From NCBI GenBank assembly GCA_035528235.1, contig DATKZB010000070.1, positions 1 to 34,310 of the forward strand: a DNA stretch of 34,310 bases. Reading direction: 5' to 3'. Shown piece after piece: positions 25,965-34,272 of this stretch. The notes below the pieces were generated by a model that had not been told where the DNA came from, searched no databases, and saw nothing but the letters and a program-made list of their open reading frames with translations. Within the stretch, counting starts at the first letter, position 1. Every line of letters starts with the position of its first letter. A program made the position numbers and the translations under genes. Source of the stretch: DATKZB01 sp035528235 (GTDB taxonomy: Bacteria; Planctomycetota; Phycisphaerae; FEN-1346).

Positions 25965-25991
25965 GTAAGCCGTTCGAATCAAACGACTTAC
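25965..25991. repeat. Inverted repeat GTAAGCCGTT / AACGACTTAC
   Basis: A 10-base stem with one mismatch around CGAATCA. A related pair, GTAAGTCATT (25725-25734) and GGCTTAC (25745-25751), lies nearer the glnA promoter. It could be a second protein-binding site or the 3' hairpin of the activator gene ending at 26068. Confidence 0.4.
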
Positions 25992-26036
25992 GAGAGAATC
26001 GGCCCATCAGATGCCGGAGGACTTAAGGCGCGGCAT

Positions 26037-26052
26037 CCTACAATACGGTAGG
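26037..26052. promoter_or_regulatory. Operator 3 (CCTAC-N6-GTAGG) next to the activator gene
   Basis: CCTACAATACGGTAGG, the third copy of the pattern. It sits 15 bases beyond the stop of the activator gene and ~360 bases upstream of the glnA start, within the reach of DNA looping. Confidence 0.62.
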
Positions 26053-26067
26053 ACATGGTGCGGACAC

Positions 26068-27645
26068 CTACGTCGTCGTGCGGAAACGGCGGGGGTCGAT
26101 GGCGTGCTTCTTGACGCGGAGGCCCATGATGCGCTCGCTCATCCCCAGGGCCCGCGCCGCCCGGGTCATGTTGCCGCGCGAGGACTTCAGGGCGTCGAGA
26201 ATGAGTTCGCGTTCCAGACCATCGAGGGCGGCCTGGAGGTCGCCGGCGGGGGGCGTGCCCGAGGCCTCGGCCGTCTGGAGCGTGGGCGGCAGGTGATGAC
26301 CGTGGATGACGTCGTCGTCGGAGAGCAGGACGGCCCGCTCGATGCAGTTCTCGAGTTCCCTGACGTTGCCCGGCCAGTGGTAACTGACGAGCATGTCGAT
26401 GGCGGGGGTCGAGATGCGGCGGACGTTCGTGTTATGGGCCTTCCTATAGGCTTCGACAAAGTGGTCGGCCAGGAGCATGATGTCGGTCTTGCGCTGCCGC
26501 AGCGGCGGCACATGGATCGGAAAGACGTTGAGCCGGTAATACAGGTCCTGCCGGAACTGGCCCTGCTCGATCAGGGCCTCGAGGTCGCGGTTGGTGGCCG
26601 TGACGATGCGCACGTCGGTCTTGATGGTCTCGATGCCGCCGACCCGCTCGAACTCCTTCTCCTGCAGGACCCGCAGCAGGCGGATCTGGGTGTGCGGCGA
26701 CAGGTCGCCGATCTCGTCCAGAAAGAGGGTGCCTCCCCTGGCCAGTTCGAAGCGTCCCTGCCGCCGGGCGATGGCGCCGGTAAAGGCGCCCTTCTCGTGA
26801 CCAAAGAGTTCGCTCTCGATAATGGTCTCGGGCAGGGCGGCGCAACTGACCTTGACGAACGGCTTGTCGGCCCGGGCGCTGTTGTAATGGATGGCGTGGG
26901 CCACGAGTTCCTTGCCGACGCCGCTCTCGCCGCGCAGCAGCACGGTCGTGTCGCTCCGGGCCACCTGGGAGATGAGGTCGTAGACCGCCTGCATGGCCTT
27001 CGATCGTCCGATGATGTTGGCCGGGCGGAAGCGTTCCTTGAGTTGCTCGCGCAGCCGCGCGCTCTCCTCCATCAGCCGCTGCCGCTCTTCCTGGGCCGCC
27101 TGGCGGAGGCGCACGGCCTGGCTGATCATCGAGGCGACAATGCGCAGCAGCCGCACGTCTTCATCCAGCGACACGCGCTCGTCGAACTGGCGGCTGGCGC
27201 TCAGGGCGCCAACGGTCTCGTTGCCCAGGCGAATGGGCACGCAGATGAACGAGATGTCCTCTTTGCTCCGGCGCTTCAGCACGCCGGTCTTGTCGAGGAA
27301 CTCGGGCTCCTCGGAGATGCGGGGCACGACGACGGGCCGCCCCTCGGCCACGACGCGGCCGGTCACGCCTTCGCCCAGCCGGTACCGGCCGCGCTGTTGC
27401 TGCCCGGCCGACAGGCCGCAGGCCTTCTCGACCGAGATCTCGCCCGTCTCGCGGTTCAACAGGGTAATGGTGCTGCTGATCATGCCCATGTGCCGGGCCA
27501 CGGCCTCCAGGACGGGGCCCAGGACGTCGCGCAGGTCGAGGCTGCGGTCGAGCGTCCGGCTGAGTTCGAGCAGGAGCGAGAGTTCCCGAACCTCTCGCCC
27601 GACGTCGGACGGATCGGCCGGTGTGGACGGGCGTTCTTTCGACAA
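26068..27645 (-). CDS. NifA-type sigma-54 activator: GAF - AAA+ - Fis helix-turn-helix
   Basis: About 525 residues. Residues ~22-180 are a GAF sensor domain (DLRDVLGPVLEAVARHMGM, GLGEGVTGRVV-like segment), then a coiled-coil linker. The AAA+ domain has Walker A GESGVGKE (239-246), GAFTGA (286-291), Walker B GGTLFLDE (304-311) and YHWPGNVRELEN. The C-terminus GNMTRAARALGMSERIMGLRVKKHAIDPRRF is the NifA-like DNA-binding helix-turn-helix. It is transcribed towards glnA, with three palindromic sites between, and so is the likely activator of glnA. Start: TTG 27645 is preceded by AGGGGA; the upstream ATG-less extension to 27765 is less likely. The Cys pair between AAA+ and HTH of oxygen-sensing NifA was not seen. 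No nitrogenase gene is present. Confidence 0.9.
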   Translation of the reverse strand: MSKERPSTPADPSDVGREVRELSLLLELSRTLDRSLDLRDVLGPVLEAVARHMGMISSTITLLNRETGEISVEKACGLSAGQQQRGRYRLGEGVTGRVVAEGRPVVVPRISEEPEFLDKTGVLKRRSKEDISFICVPIRLGNETVGALSASRQFDERVSLDEDVRLLRIVASMISQAVRLRQAAQEERQRLMEESARLREQLKERFRPANIIGRSKAMQAVYDLISQVARSDTTVLLRGESGVGKELVAHAIHYNSARADKPFVKVSCAALPETIIESELFGHEKGAFTGAIARRQGRFELARGGTLFLDEIGDLSPHTQIRLLRVLQEKEFERVGGIETIKTDVRIVTATNRDLEALIEQGQFRQDLYYRLNVFPIHVPPLRQRKTDIMLLADHFVEAYRKAHNTNVRRISTPAIDMLVSYHWPGNVRELENCIERAVLLSDDDVIHGHHLPPTLQTAEASGTPPAGDLQAALDGLERELILDALKSSRGNMTRAARALGMSERIMGLRVKKHAIDPRRFRTTT

Positions 27646-27771
27646 GCGTGTCCCCTTGCGTGGGCAACCGGGACCAGGCGTCGGCCGGACCCGGCGGGTC
27701 CATGATAAGTCCGCCGGCGCCGGGTGCCAAGTCCATTTCGTCAATCCGTTTCGTCGCGACGGCACCGCTCC

Positions 27772-27895
27772 CTGACGGTCGCGGCTCGGACTTTGACGGT
27801 CGCGGCTCGGCGTGTGACGGGCGCGTCTTCGCTAGCCGTAGGGTGTGTGCTCCGCACGCACCACGATTGCTCGTGGTCACCCTTCGGGATGACCA
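27772..27895. repeat. Cluster of short repeats and hairpins after pilQ
   Basis: Three parts: (1) a 21-bp direct repeat, TGACGGTCGCGGCTCGG at 27773 and 27794, with a decayed third unit at 27815; (2) a hairpin GGTGTGTGC-TCC-GCACGCACC (27842-27862); (3) a hairpin TGGTCA...TTCG...TGACCA (27874-27895), similar to the one at 1955-1981. It fills the gap between pilQ and the activator gene and may include the pil operon terminator. No gene was seen between 27646 and 27944. Confidence 0.55.
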
Positions 27896-27944
27896 TGCCA
27901 CCCCGCGGCATGATCTAAAGGACCATCGTGGAACGCAGGAAGTG

Positions 27945-29489
27945 TTACGGCACGCGGCGGGCGCGCTCGGCCTCGGTCTGGGCGTCGAGGCGCAGCGGGT
28001 CGGTCCGCTCGATTTGCGGCCGGCGGTCGATGTGGTCGATGGCCTCGGCCATCTTGCGCTGGCGCGTGGTCAGGTTCAGGCCGCGCGGCACGAGTTTGGA
28101 GCGGATGAAGAGCACCAGTTCGGTGTCCACGTCGACGATCTGGACGCGCCGGAAGAGGAACCCCAGGCCGGGGATGTCGCCGAGGATGGGGATCTTGTCT
28201 TCGTTTGTGGCCGTCCGGTGCCGCCTCAGCCCCCCGAGGACGACGATGCGCCCGTCCTCGACGGTCATGATCGACGTGCTGCGGCGTGTCTGGATGACGG
28301 GGATCTGGTTGATGGCGGCGCCGGTGTCGGCGCTCTGCTCGATGGTGAGTTCCAGATGGATGTTGCCGTCGTCGCCGATGCGAGGGGTGACTTCGAGTTT
28401 AACGCCGACCTCCTTGAAATTGGTGGTGCCAATCTGGCCGCCGCCGCTCGTCTGGGTGAGTTCCTGGTACGGGATTTCGTCGATGATCTCGATGGTGGCC
28501 TGGCGGTTGTTGATGGCGAGGACCTTGGGGTTGGCCAGGATCTTGATGTTGTCGAAGGACTGGAGCAGGTCGTAGACGCCGCCGATGGTCCAGTTGTCGC
28601 CCAGGAACGTGAACTGGATCTGGCCGCCGGGGTTCGCGATGGCGTTCGTCCCGGCGCCCACGGTCAGCCGCTGCTGGATGGTGGCCAGGTCGCCGCCGGC
28701 CTTGTCAAACGTCCAGTCGAAACCGTAGTGGAGTTCGTCGTTCAACGTCACGTCGACGATGACGGCCTCGATCATGACCTGGGGCGGAACGCGGTCGAGG
28801 TCGCGGATGGCTCGCCGGACCGCGGCGATGTGCGTCGACGTGTCGGTGACGATCAGGGCGTTGCTTTCTTCGTCGAAACCGATTCGGCCGGCGGCCGACA
28901 GCATCGAGACAAGCGTCTTGGCGGAGTCCTTAGCCTCGAGGCTGTACAGGGGGATAACCTCGGTCCGGGGGCGCTGCCGCTCGAGTTGATCGACCGCGTC
29001 GCGCTCGGTCCGCAGTTGGTCGATCGTCAGGACGCGGGCGCGGCCGGCATCCCACTCGGCCACCAGGCTCGCGGCCGACAGGACCGCCGCGAAGGCCTCG
29101 GTCCACGGCTTGTCCTGGAGATGGACGGTGACGCGATTGGTGTTCTCGCCCACCAGGACCAGATTGACGTTGCCCTGGTAGGCCAGGCCGCGGAGCACCT
29201 CGGCGGCGCGGGCGTCGACGACGTCGAGCGACACGCGGATGCCCTGGGCAACGTCGGGCGGCGGCTCGGACTTGACGAGGGGCTCGGCCTCGGGCGGGGC
29301 CGCGATCGGCTCGGACGCCGGGACGGCCGCTTCGTATTGGGCGTCCAGTTCGGTGTCGGGGTCGAGGATGCGGGCCCCTTCGACGCGCAGGCGTGGCGCC
29401 GGGTCGGCCTGGCGCGAGTTCGAGCCCGCGCACCCCACCGCCAGGAGCGTCACGAGGAGAAGTACCGTTGTGGTCCGGTGCTGCGCCAT
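27945..29489 (-). CDS. pilQ: Secretin PilQ/GspD-like outer-membrane lipoprotein
   Basis: 514 residues. Lipoprotein signal with LAVGC (Cys20), a Pro/Glu-rich stretch, an STN-like domain (RVSLDVVDARAAEVLRGLAYQGNVNLVLVGE), an N1-type domain (LIVTDTSTHIAAVRRAIRDLDRVPPQVMIEA) and a secretin domain (KILANPKVLAINNRQATIEI, VGVKLEVTPRIGDDGNIHLEL, VVLGGLRRH, KIPILGDIPGLGFLF). It forms the outer-membrane channel for a type IV pilus or type II secretion machine. It is the last gene of the pil operon, 14 bases after pilP. A run of G precedes ATG 29489 and serves as a weak ribosome-binding site. Placed in the PilQ group because of its PilMNOP neighbours. Confidence 0.92.
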   Translation of the reverse strand: MAQHRTTTVLLLVTLLAVGCAGSNSRQADPAPRLRVEGARILDPDTELDAQYEAAVPASEPIAAPPEAEPLVKSEPPPDVAQGIRVSLDVVDARAAEVLRGLAYQGNVNLVLVGENTNRVTVHLQDKPWTEAFAAVLSAASLVAEWDAGRARVLTIDQLRTERDAVDQLERQRPRTEVIPLYSLEAKDSAKTLVSMLSAAGRIGFDEESNALIVTDTSTHIAAVRRAIRDLDRVPPQVMIEAVIVDVTLNDELHYGFDWTFDKAGGDLATIQQRLTVGAGTNAIANPGGQIQFTFLGDNWTIGGVYDLLQSFDNIKILANPKVLAINNRQATIEIIDEIPYQELTQTSGGGQIGTTNFKEVGVKLEVTPRIGDDGNIHLELTIEQSADTGAAINQIPVIQTRRSTSIMTVEDGRIVVLGGLRRHRTATNEDKIPILGDIPGLGFLFRRVQIVDVDTELVLFIRSKLVPRGLNLTTRQRKMAEAIDHIDRRPQIERTDPLRLDAQTEAERARRVP

Positions 29490-29503
29490 ACAGCCCCCCC
29501 CCG

Positions 29504-30214
29504 CTAAGGCGCCTGCTCGCTCCCCTCGGTGGCGGCAGAGGCCGGTCGGGTTCCCGTCGAGTCCGGTTTGGACTCGTCAACTCCAGGGTTATCGGCCGTT
29601 GGGGGGGCAAAACTGGACTGAGTTTTTTCGGCGGGGGACGCGGGGGCCGGCTGGACGGCCTGGGAGGGAATCGGCGGCTCGGCTTCGGCCTGGGAGGGAA
29701 TCGGCGTCTCGGCTTCGGCCTGGGGGCGGCGCGTGGTCATCCGGAAGCGTACCCGGCCCTTCTGGGCCTCGACGGTATCGCGTCCGATGGACGTGATGCG
29801 GTAGCCGTCCACCAGGTCGCCGATCTTGACGATGGTGTCGTTGACGATGGCGATGACCATGTGTTCGGAGAACAGGACGCCGTTGAGTTTGGGTATCTCC
29901 GGGGCCGGCTGGGCCTGGGTGGCCGGTGAGGCGGCCTTGGGCGTTGCCGCGTCGGGCGTACCCGAGGGCTTGACGTCCTCGGGCAGCACGTCGCCGGAGG
30001 TCTTCTTCATCGCCTCGGGGTTGATGAGCGGCGAGAACGGGTTGACGCGCGAGAACCAGCCCCGGTCCTTGGCTTCGGTCTCCGGGGTGATGACGGGGGC
30101 CGCGGCGGCCGGAGCGGCCGGAGCGGCCGGAGCGGCCGGAGCATCGGCGGTCGCGGCCCAGGCGGCACCGGCCAGGTTCGCGACCACCACACTCACCGCC
30201 AGCCACCTCATCAT
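29504..30214 (-). CDS. pilP: PilP/GspC-like inner-membrane pilus assembly protein
   Basis: 236 residues: signal sequence (1-20, AAWA), an Ala/Pro linker, and a small beta domain at ~108-155 (LNGVLFSEHMVIAIVNDTIVKIGDLVDGYRITSIGRDTVEAQKGRVRFRM), the PilP/GspC homology region that contacts the secretin. The C-terminal ~75 residues are a low-complexity Pro/Ala/Glu tail containing a 10-residue duplication (AEAETPIPSQ / AEAEPPIPSQ), encoded by a 30-bp repeat at 29661-29720. The N-terminal Ala-Ala-Pro repeats come from 4 copies of a 9-bp unit (30105-30140). ATG 30214 overlaps the pilO stop in an ATGA. Confidence 0.75.
   Translation of the reverse strand: MMRWLAVSVVVANLAGAAWAATADAPAAPAAPAAPAAAAPVITPETEAKDRGWFSRVNPFSPLINPEAMKKTSGDVLPEDVKPSGTPDAATPKAASPATQAQPAPEIPKLNGVLFSEHMVIAIVNDTIVKIGDLVDGYRITSIGRDTVEAQKGRVRFRMTTRRPQAEAETPIPSQAEAEPPIPSQAVQPAPASPAEKTQSSFAPPTADNPGVDESKPDSTGTRPASAATEGSEQAP
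29661..29720 (-). repeat. 30-bp direct duplication inside pilP
   Basis: Two adjacent 30-bp units, 29661-29690 and 29691-29720, differ at one or two positions. They encode the duplicated PIPSQAEAE segment in the low-complexity tail. The cause is probably slippage. Confidence 0.8.
30105..30140 (-). repeat. 9-bp tandem repeat in pilP (4 units)
   Basis: GCGGCCGGA repeated four times, coding for Ala-Pro-Ala units near the PilP N-terminus. The copy number is prone to slippage. Confidence 0.8.
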
Positions 30215-30792
30215 GGTTTTTCTCCTTCAACGACGGGCATCCGGACGCGGAGTACGACGTCGACGTCGTAGGGCGGCTCGTCGGAACCCTTGACCGAGAG
30301 TTCCTCCAGCCCCACGGCCAGGGCCCCCTTGCTCAGCCGGCGGAACATCTCCATGACGCTTGCGTAGGGCCCGTGCAGTTCCAGGCGGACCAGCAGAACC
30401 GAGACCTGCCGGGGGGCGTCCTTGAGTTGGATGCCGGTGACCGACTCGCGGACCACCGACCGGACCGACAGGCCCAGGTCGGCTGCCTCTTTCTGGAACC
30501 CCTGGAGGACCATGTCGGCCTGCTCGGTCGGCACCCACGGACACGGCAGGTCCTTGAGGTCGTCGAGCGTTTTCTGGCTGGCCTTGGTCTCTGCCCGCAG
30601 GAGGTTCAGTTGCCGCTGCTGAAGCCCGAGCACCTTCTCGGTCGTCTGAAGGTCGTCCTCGTGTCGGGCCATCGCGCTCAGCGCCGGTTGGATGCCCGCG
30701 GTGTAGCATCCGACGGCCACCAGCACGACCACGATCCCGCCCAGGGCGTATCGCTCGCGGACGGGCCGTTTGACCAGGAACTCAACGAGCAT
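30211..30792 (-). CDS. pilO: PilO-like pilus assembly protein
   Basis: 193 residues: a short cytoplasmic start, one membrane helix (about 17-34, GGIVVVLVAVGCYTAGI), a coiled coil (38-80) and a periplasmic ferredoxin-like domain (DLGLSVRSVVRES... VLLVRLELHGPYASVMEMFRRL). It pairs with PilN to form the inner-membrane alignment complex of the type IV pilus. ATG 30792 overlaps the PilMN end by 11 bases, and its stop overlaps pilP, so the three are translationally coupled. Confidence 0.87.
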   Translation of the reverse strand: MLVEFLVKRPVRERYALGGIVVVLVAVGCYTAGIQPALSAMARHEDDLQTTEKVLGLQQRQLNLLRAETKASQKTLDDLKDLPCPWVPTEQADMVLQGFQKEAADLGLSVRSVVRESVTGIQLKDAPRQVSVLLVRLELHGPYASVMEMFRRLSKGALAVGLEELSVKGSDEPPYDVDVVLRVRMPVVEGEKP

Positions 30793-32311
30793 CCTTGCTT
30801 CCTTTTTCCGTTTGCACCGGGGCCTCGGCTGGCTGCCCCTCGCGCAGCTGGCAGGTGATGACGTATTCCGGCAACTCCGCGCCGGCCCCTGGGTTCCGAA
30901 CGAGGCGCTCGATGCTGGCGCCCTCCAGGAGCGGTAATCGGTTCAATCGCTCGACCACGTGATGAACCAAGTCGGCCAGTTGGGCCTGGCCCTTGAGCCG
31001 AAGCGTGCCGCGACGGCACGAAACCTCCCGCACGCGGACCCCTTCCGGCACCTGGCTCGCCACGGACTCCAGCGCCGCCGTCCAGTCCGACGGCCGCACC
31101 GTGGCCCGAACGTCTTTCCAGAGTTTGACCCGGGCGGCGGCCTCGGAAGCCTGGGCCTTCACCTGCGAGGCCGTCTTGACGTTGACCGTGTTGGCCTCCA
31201 TCTGGACGGAGGCGGCCACGGCGGTCTCGGCGGTGTCCCCCGCAGTGACCCGGAGAATCATCGACACAATAACCGTCAGCACAACACCCATTCCGACGGA
31301 GGCCACCATGCCCATCAACTGTTTCTGGACCTTCTCGCTGGTGGGCCACTCCTCGGGCACGAGGTTCAGGTGCGGCGTGGTTTCGTCGCGCGAGAGGCCG
31401 ACCATGGCGGCGCCGACGGCCGCCCACGACGGGGCCGCGCCGCCGTCGGCGCCGCCGGCCTGCGGCGGCCAGTCGGGCATGGCCTCGACGTCGGCGTCGG
31501 CCAGGTCCTGCTTGACGCAGGCCAGCAGGCCCCGGCACACCTCGGGGTCCTCATCGGCGGCCTGGCCGATCCAGAGGCGCGGCCGGACGTCGGCGAACCG
31601 GCTCTGGCAGAACTCGACCGAGCGCCGGGCCTCGACCAGCAGGTCCTCCATGCGCTCGGGGCGGCGCGAGAGTACCCCCGCGCCCTGCTCGATCGAACGG
31701 ACCAGCAGGGGTTGCCCGCCCTTGACGATGACGAAGTCGGTCGACTCGTCGCGCAGGCTCATCAGGATGGTGGGCCGCTCGTCCTCGCCCACGCAGGTCG
31801 TCAGGCTCCGGATGGCCGCCAGCGCGTACGGCTCGATGTGCGAGACCCGGACGCCGGCCCGCCCCAGCGCCGGCAGCAGGGCGTCGACCTGCTCCTTGGC
31901 GATGACGGCCGCCAGGAACGCCCGCTTCTCGGCATCGTTGGTCTTCAGGGGCGTGGCCTTCCAGAGGACCTGAAGGTTCTCGTAGATGGCGTACCGGCCG
32001 ATGCGGTCCTGGAGGACCTGCTCGACCTCGCCGCCGCTGGCGGCGCCGGCCTCGATGACCCGCGCGATGGCCAGCCGCCCGCCCAGGGCCACGCACACGT
32101 GGCGTCGCGGCAGTTTGTGGGCCCGCAGGATACGGCGGACGGCGTCGGCCACGGCGTTGACGTCGGTAATCTCGCTGTCGGTGAACGCCTCCGGCGGAAG
32201 CCGGTCCGAGACGGCCCGGCGGACGACCAGGCCGTCGCCGTCGGTCGCCAGTTCGACGGCCTGCATGGTCCCGGCGTCCAGCACAATGCCCACGGCGGTC
32301 CGTCCTGCCAT
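30782..32311 (-). CDS. PilM-PilN fusion protein
   Basis: 509 residues. Residues 1-~300 are a PilM-type actin-like ATPase (VGIVLDAGTMQAVEL, VCVALGGRLAIARVIE, GVRVSHIEPYALAAIRSL, ILMSLRDESTDFVIV). The N-terminal PilN signature LNLVPEEW follows at 315-322, then a membrane helix (~333-354), a coiled coil and a PilN periplasmic domain (VPEGVRVREVSCRRGTLRLKGQAQ). In most species pilM and pilN are separate genes, and PilM binds the short N-terminal tail of PilN; here that bond is made permanent by fusion. Start ATG 32311 has GAGGAGAGGG in front. Confidence 0.87.
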   Translation of the reverse strand: MAGRTAVGIVLDAGTMQAVELATDGDGLVVRRAVSDRLPPEAFTDSEITDVNAVADAVRRILRAHKLPRRHVCVALGGRLAIARVIEAGAASGGEVEQVLQDRIGRYAIYENLQVLWKATPLKTNDAEKRAFLAAVIAKEQVDALLPALGRAGVRVSHIEPYALAAIRSLTTCVGEDERPTILMSLRDESTDFVIVKGGQPLLVRSIEQGAGVLSRRPERMEDLLVEARRSVEFCQSRFADVRPRLWIGQAADEDPEVCRGLLACVKQDLADADVEAMPDWPPQAGGADGGAAPSWAAVGAAMVGLSRDETTPHLNLVPEEWPTSEKVQKQLMGMVASVGMGVVLTVIVSMILRVTAGDTAETAVAASVQMEANTVNVKTASQVKAQASEAAARVKLWKDVRATVRPSDWTAALESVASQVPEGVRVREVSCRRGTLRLKGQAQLADLVHHVVERLNRLPLLEGASIERLVRNPGAGAELPEYVITCQLREGQPAEAPVQTEKGSKDAR

Positions 32312-32356
32312 TTGCCCTCTCCTCGGCGCCCGTCGTGGCGCCGCGTCAGATTTCCT

Positions 32357-32806
32357 CTACAGTGTTCCCTCGCGCCACCAGACGACGCGCACCGGGTACG
32401 GCGCCGACGCCGCGCCGGGGTAGCCCACGACGACCCGGGCGGTGACCTTCCGCGTGAACCCGTCGGCCTGGCCGGTCGAGGTAATCGTGACGACCGGCTT
32501 GGCGTTCGCAATCTGGGCGCTGAACCCGGTGGTCGTGCCGTCGGGCATCAGCAGCGTGCTTGAAGCGGTGCTGGACGTGGTGCAGTCCTGCCGAAGGGCC
32601 GCAACGGCCTCGCCCACGCCCGCGTGGGCGGCGTACAGGGCCCGGAGACCGCTCTGGTGGTTCCTGAGGACCGTCAGGTCGAGCGTCACCTCGTCGAGCA
32701 TGGCCACGGCCAGGACCGTGATGAAGGCGATGGCAAAGATCACCAGGACCAGGGCCACGCCTCTGCGGCGGCCAATGCGTGCATGGGATGTCATGGATCG
32801 GTTCAT
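32357..32806 (-). CDS. PilX/GspK-like pilus assembly protein
   Basis: 149 residues. RRRGVALVLVIFAIAFITVLAVAML is a basic prepilin-like leader and a hydrophobic helix, without the Glu+5 of major pilins, as in PilX and GspK minor pilins. The following DEVTLDLTVLRNHQSGLRALYAAHAGVGEAVAALRQ is typical of the PilX N-terminal domain, and the rest is a small beta domain (VVTITSTGQADGFTRKVTARVVV). It would help start pilus assembly. Its start shares an ATGA with the end of the previous gene, so the two minor pilins are coupled. Confidence 0.8.
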   Translation of the reverse strand: MNRSMTSHARIGRRRGVALVLVIFAIAFITVLAVAMLDEVTLDLTVLRNHQSGLRALYAAHAGVGEAVAALRQDCTTSSTASSTLLMPDGTTTGFSAQIANAKPVVTITSTGQADGFTRKVTARVVVGYPGAASAPYPVRVVWWREGTL

Positions 32807-34272
32807 GGGTTGACCGCTCCCGGCGTTCCGCCATAGGGCCCGCTCTGCCAGGAGGTCTGCTCCGTCGACGGGGCATAAGGGCCGGTGCGGCTGAGGGTGG
32901 TGCCGTCGTCATCGCCGCCCCAGGCCTTGTCGAAGACCACGACGTCGCGCAACTGCGTGCCGCTGGACAGAAAGACCTGGCCCTCGCTGATGTTCTTGGC
33001 GATCTCGTTGTCGCTGACCCAGAGGTGGTGCATGGCTTGCGTCTGGGCGGGCAGCCGCGTCGAGTAGACGCCGACGGCGTCGATCCACATGCGTGCCCCC
33101 GCCCAGGAGTGGTTCACCGTGATGACGACGGCGCAGTCCCGGTCGATCCACGGCGTCACGTCCAGGACGTGCAGCGTCCAGTCCGAGTTGAACGGCCCCG
33201 AGTAGGCCGTGGCGTAGGTGAAGCCGAAGCGGTTCGTCACGCGGACCAGGAGCGAACTGTTCCAGGTGTACCCGTCGACGATGCGCTCGCGGAATACGAG
33301 CCAGGCCCGGGCGCAGTGCGAATCGATCCTGAAGTTCTGGTAGAAGGTCCTTTGGATGCTGCCGGTGATCTCGGCCTTGAACGCGCCGGAGGCAGCCCCA
33401 CCCCACGTCGCCACAACACCCGCGGTGCTGAGCCACCCGCTCACGTTGCCGACCTCGAAGTCGCCGTTCGCGAGAAATTCCCTGAACAATTCGCTGTCGC
33501 GGTCGGTCACGACGGCGTAGCCGCCCGGCGGAATGACCGTCGAGCCGGTGCTGTAAAGGGCGTCGGCCTGGAGGGTATCGACCTCGCCGGCGTCGCAGTC
33601 CTTGCTCCAGATGCGCCACCCGCCCACGTCGATGGCCGACGCCGACGGGTTGTACAGTTCGATCCAACGGTTCTTGTCGTCGCCGCCCAGCGCGCCGGGC
33701 GCCTTGTACATGATCTCGCTGATGACCACGGTGGGCCGCGTCCGCTCCAGTGCCGCGCGGGTCGTCATGGTCGTCGGCCCGTCGCGGCCCTGCGCCTCCT
33801 GGACCGTCAGACTGACCTCGACGGTGGCCACCAGCGTCGGGTCCGTCAGCGGCAGGGCCAGGGCTCCGCCGGAGGCGTCATAGCACGTGATCGCCAGGGC
33901 CGCGCAGTTCTTGGCCAGGACGGCCTCCGACCCGGTCGGCCCGAAGAGCAACTGCTGCGAGCCGGGGTGTCGGTAGAAGGTCATCGCCGTGCCGTCGCAG
34001 GCCAGGAAATCGACCGACCCAGCCGCCCCGCTCGACGCCGCCGTCACGGCCCGGGCCTGCCGCAGGGCCGACGTCATCTGCGAGAGGGCGTACCGGGCCT
34101 CCTGGGCCTTGACGATGCGCGGCCGGGCGGTGTCGAGGGCCGCCGCCTCGGAATGCAGCATCGGGACGACGGCGGCAAAGACCGTCGCCATAATGGCCAG
34201 GGCGAGCAGACACTCGATGAGCGTCCAGCCGGCCCGCCGGTGTGGCGTTCGGGTTGTCGTTGCGGCACCCAT
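32803..34272 (-). CDS. Minor pilin/pseudopilin carrying a lamin-tail domain with an inserted beta-sandwich
   Basis: 489 residues. A type III-like prepilin leader (cleavage after Gly15, then WTLIE with Glu+5, then a hydrophobic helix to ~38) makes it a PilW/GspJ-type pilin. Residues ~45-165 are the pilin-type beta domain. From about 181 (TVVISEIMYKAP... NRWIELYNPSASAIDVGGWRI) it becomes a lamin-tail domain that ends with WQSGPYGGTPGAVNP. Inside it, about residues 268-405 (NGDFEVGNVSGW..., WTLHVLDVTPWID) look like an inserted carbohydrate-binding-type sandwich. Lamin-tail domains occur on secreted bacterial proteins and probably bind surfaces. Start: GGGGAG lies 10 bases before ATG 34272; ATG 34281 and GTG 34290 are alternatives. 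Upstream genes lie outside the window. Confidence 0.8.
   Translation of the reverse strand: MGAATTTRTPHRRAGWTLIECLLALAIMATVFAAVVPMLHSEAAALDTARPRIVKAQEARYALSQMTSALRQARAVTAASSGAAGSVDFLACDGTAMTFYRHPGSQQLLFGPTGSEAVLAKNCAALAITCYDASGGALALPLTDPTLVATVEVSLTVQEAQGRDGPTTMTTRAALERTRPTVVISEIMYKAPGALGGDDKNRWIELYNPSASAIDVGGWRIWSKDCDAGEVDTLQADALYSTGSTVIPPGGYAVVTDRDSELFREFLANGDFEVGNVSGWLSTAGVVATWGGAASGAFKAEITGSIQRTFYQNFRIDSHCARAWLVFRERIVDGYTWNSSLLVRVTNRFGFTYATAYSGPFNSDWTLHVLDVTPWIDRDCAVVITVNHSWAGARMWIDAVGVYSTRLPAQTQAMHHLWVSDNEIAKNISEGQVFLSSGTQLRDVVVFDKAWGGDDDGTTLSRTGPYAPSTEQTSWQSGPYGGTPGAVNP

Noticed and set aside
26068..27645. Evidence of nitrogen fixation (NifA-like activator and NifX-like proteins)
   Set aside because: No nitrogenase or cofactor-assembly genes are present; NifX-fold proteins here belong to the ORP system and the activator sits with glnA.
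30105..30140. Short tandem repeat as a possible CRISPR-like array
   Set aside because: The unit is 9 bp with no spacers and codes for Ala-Pro repeats inside pilP.
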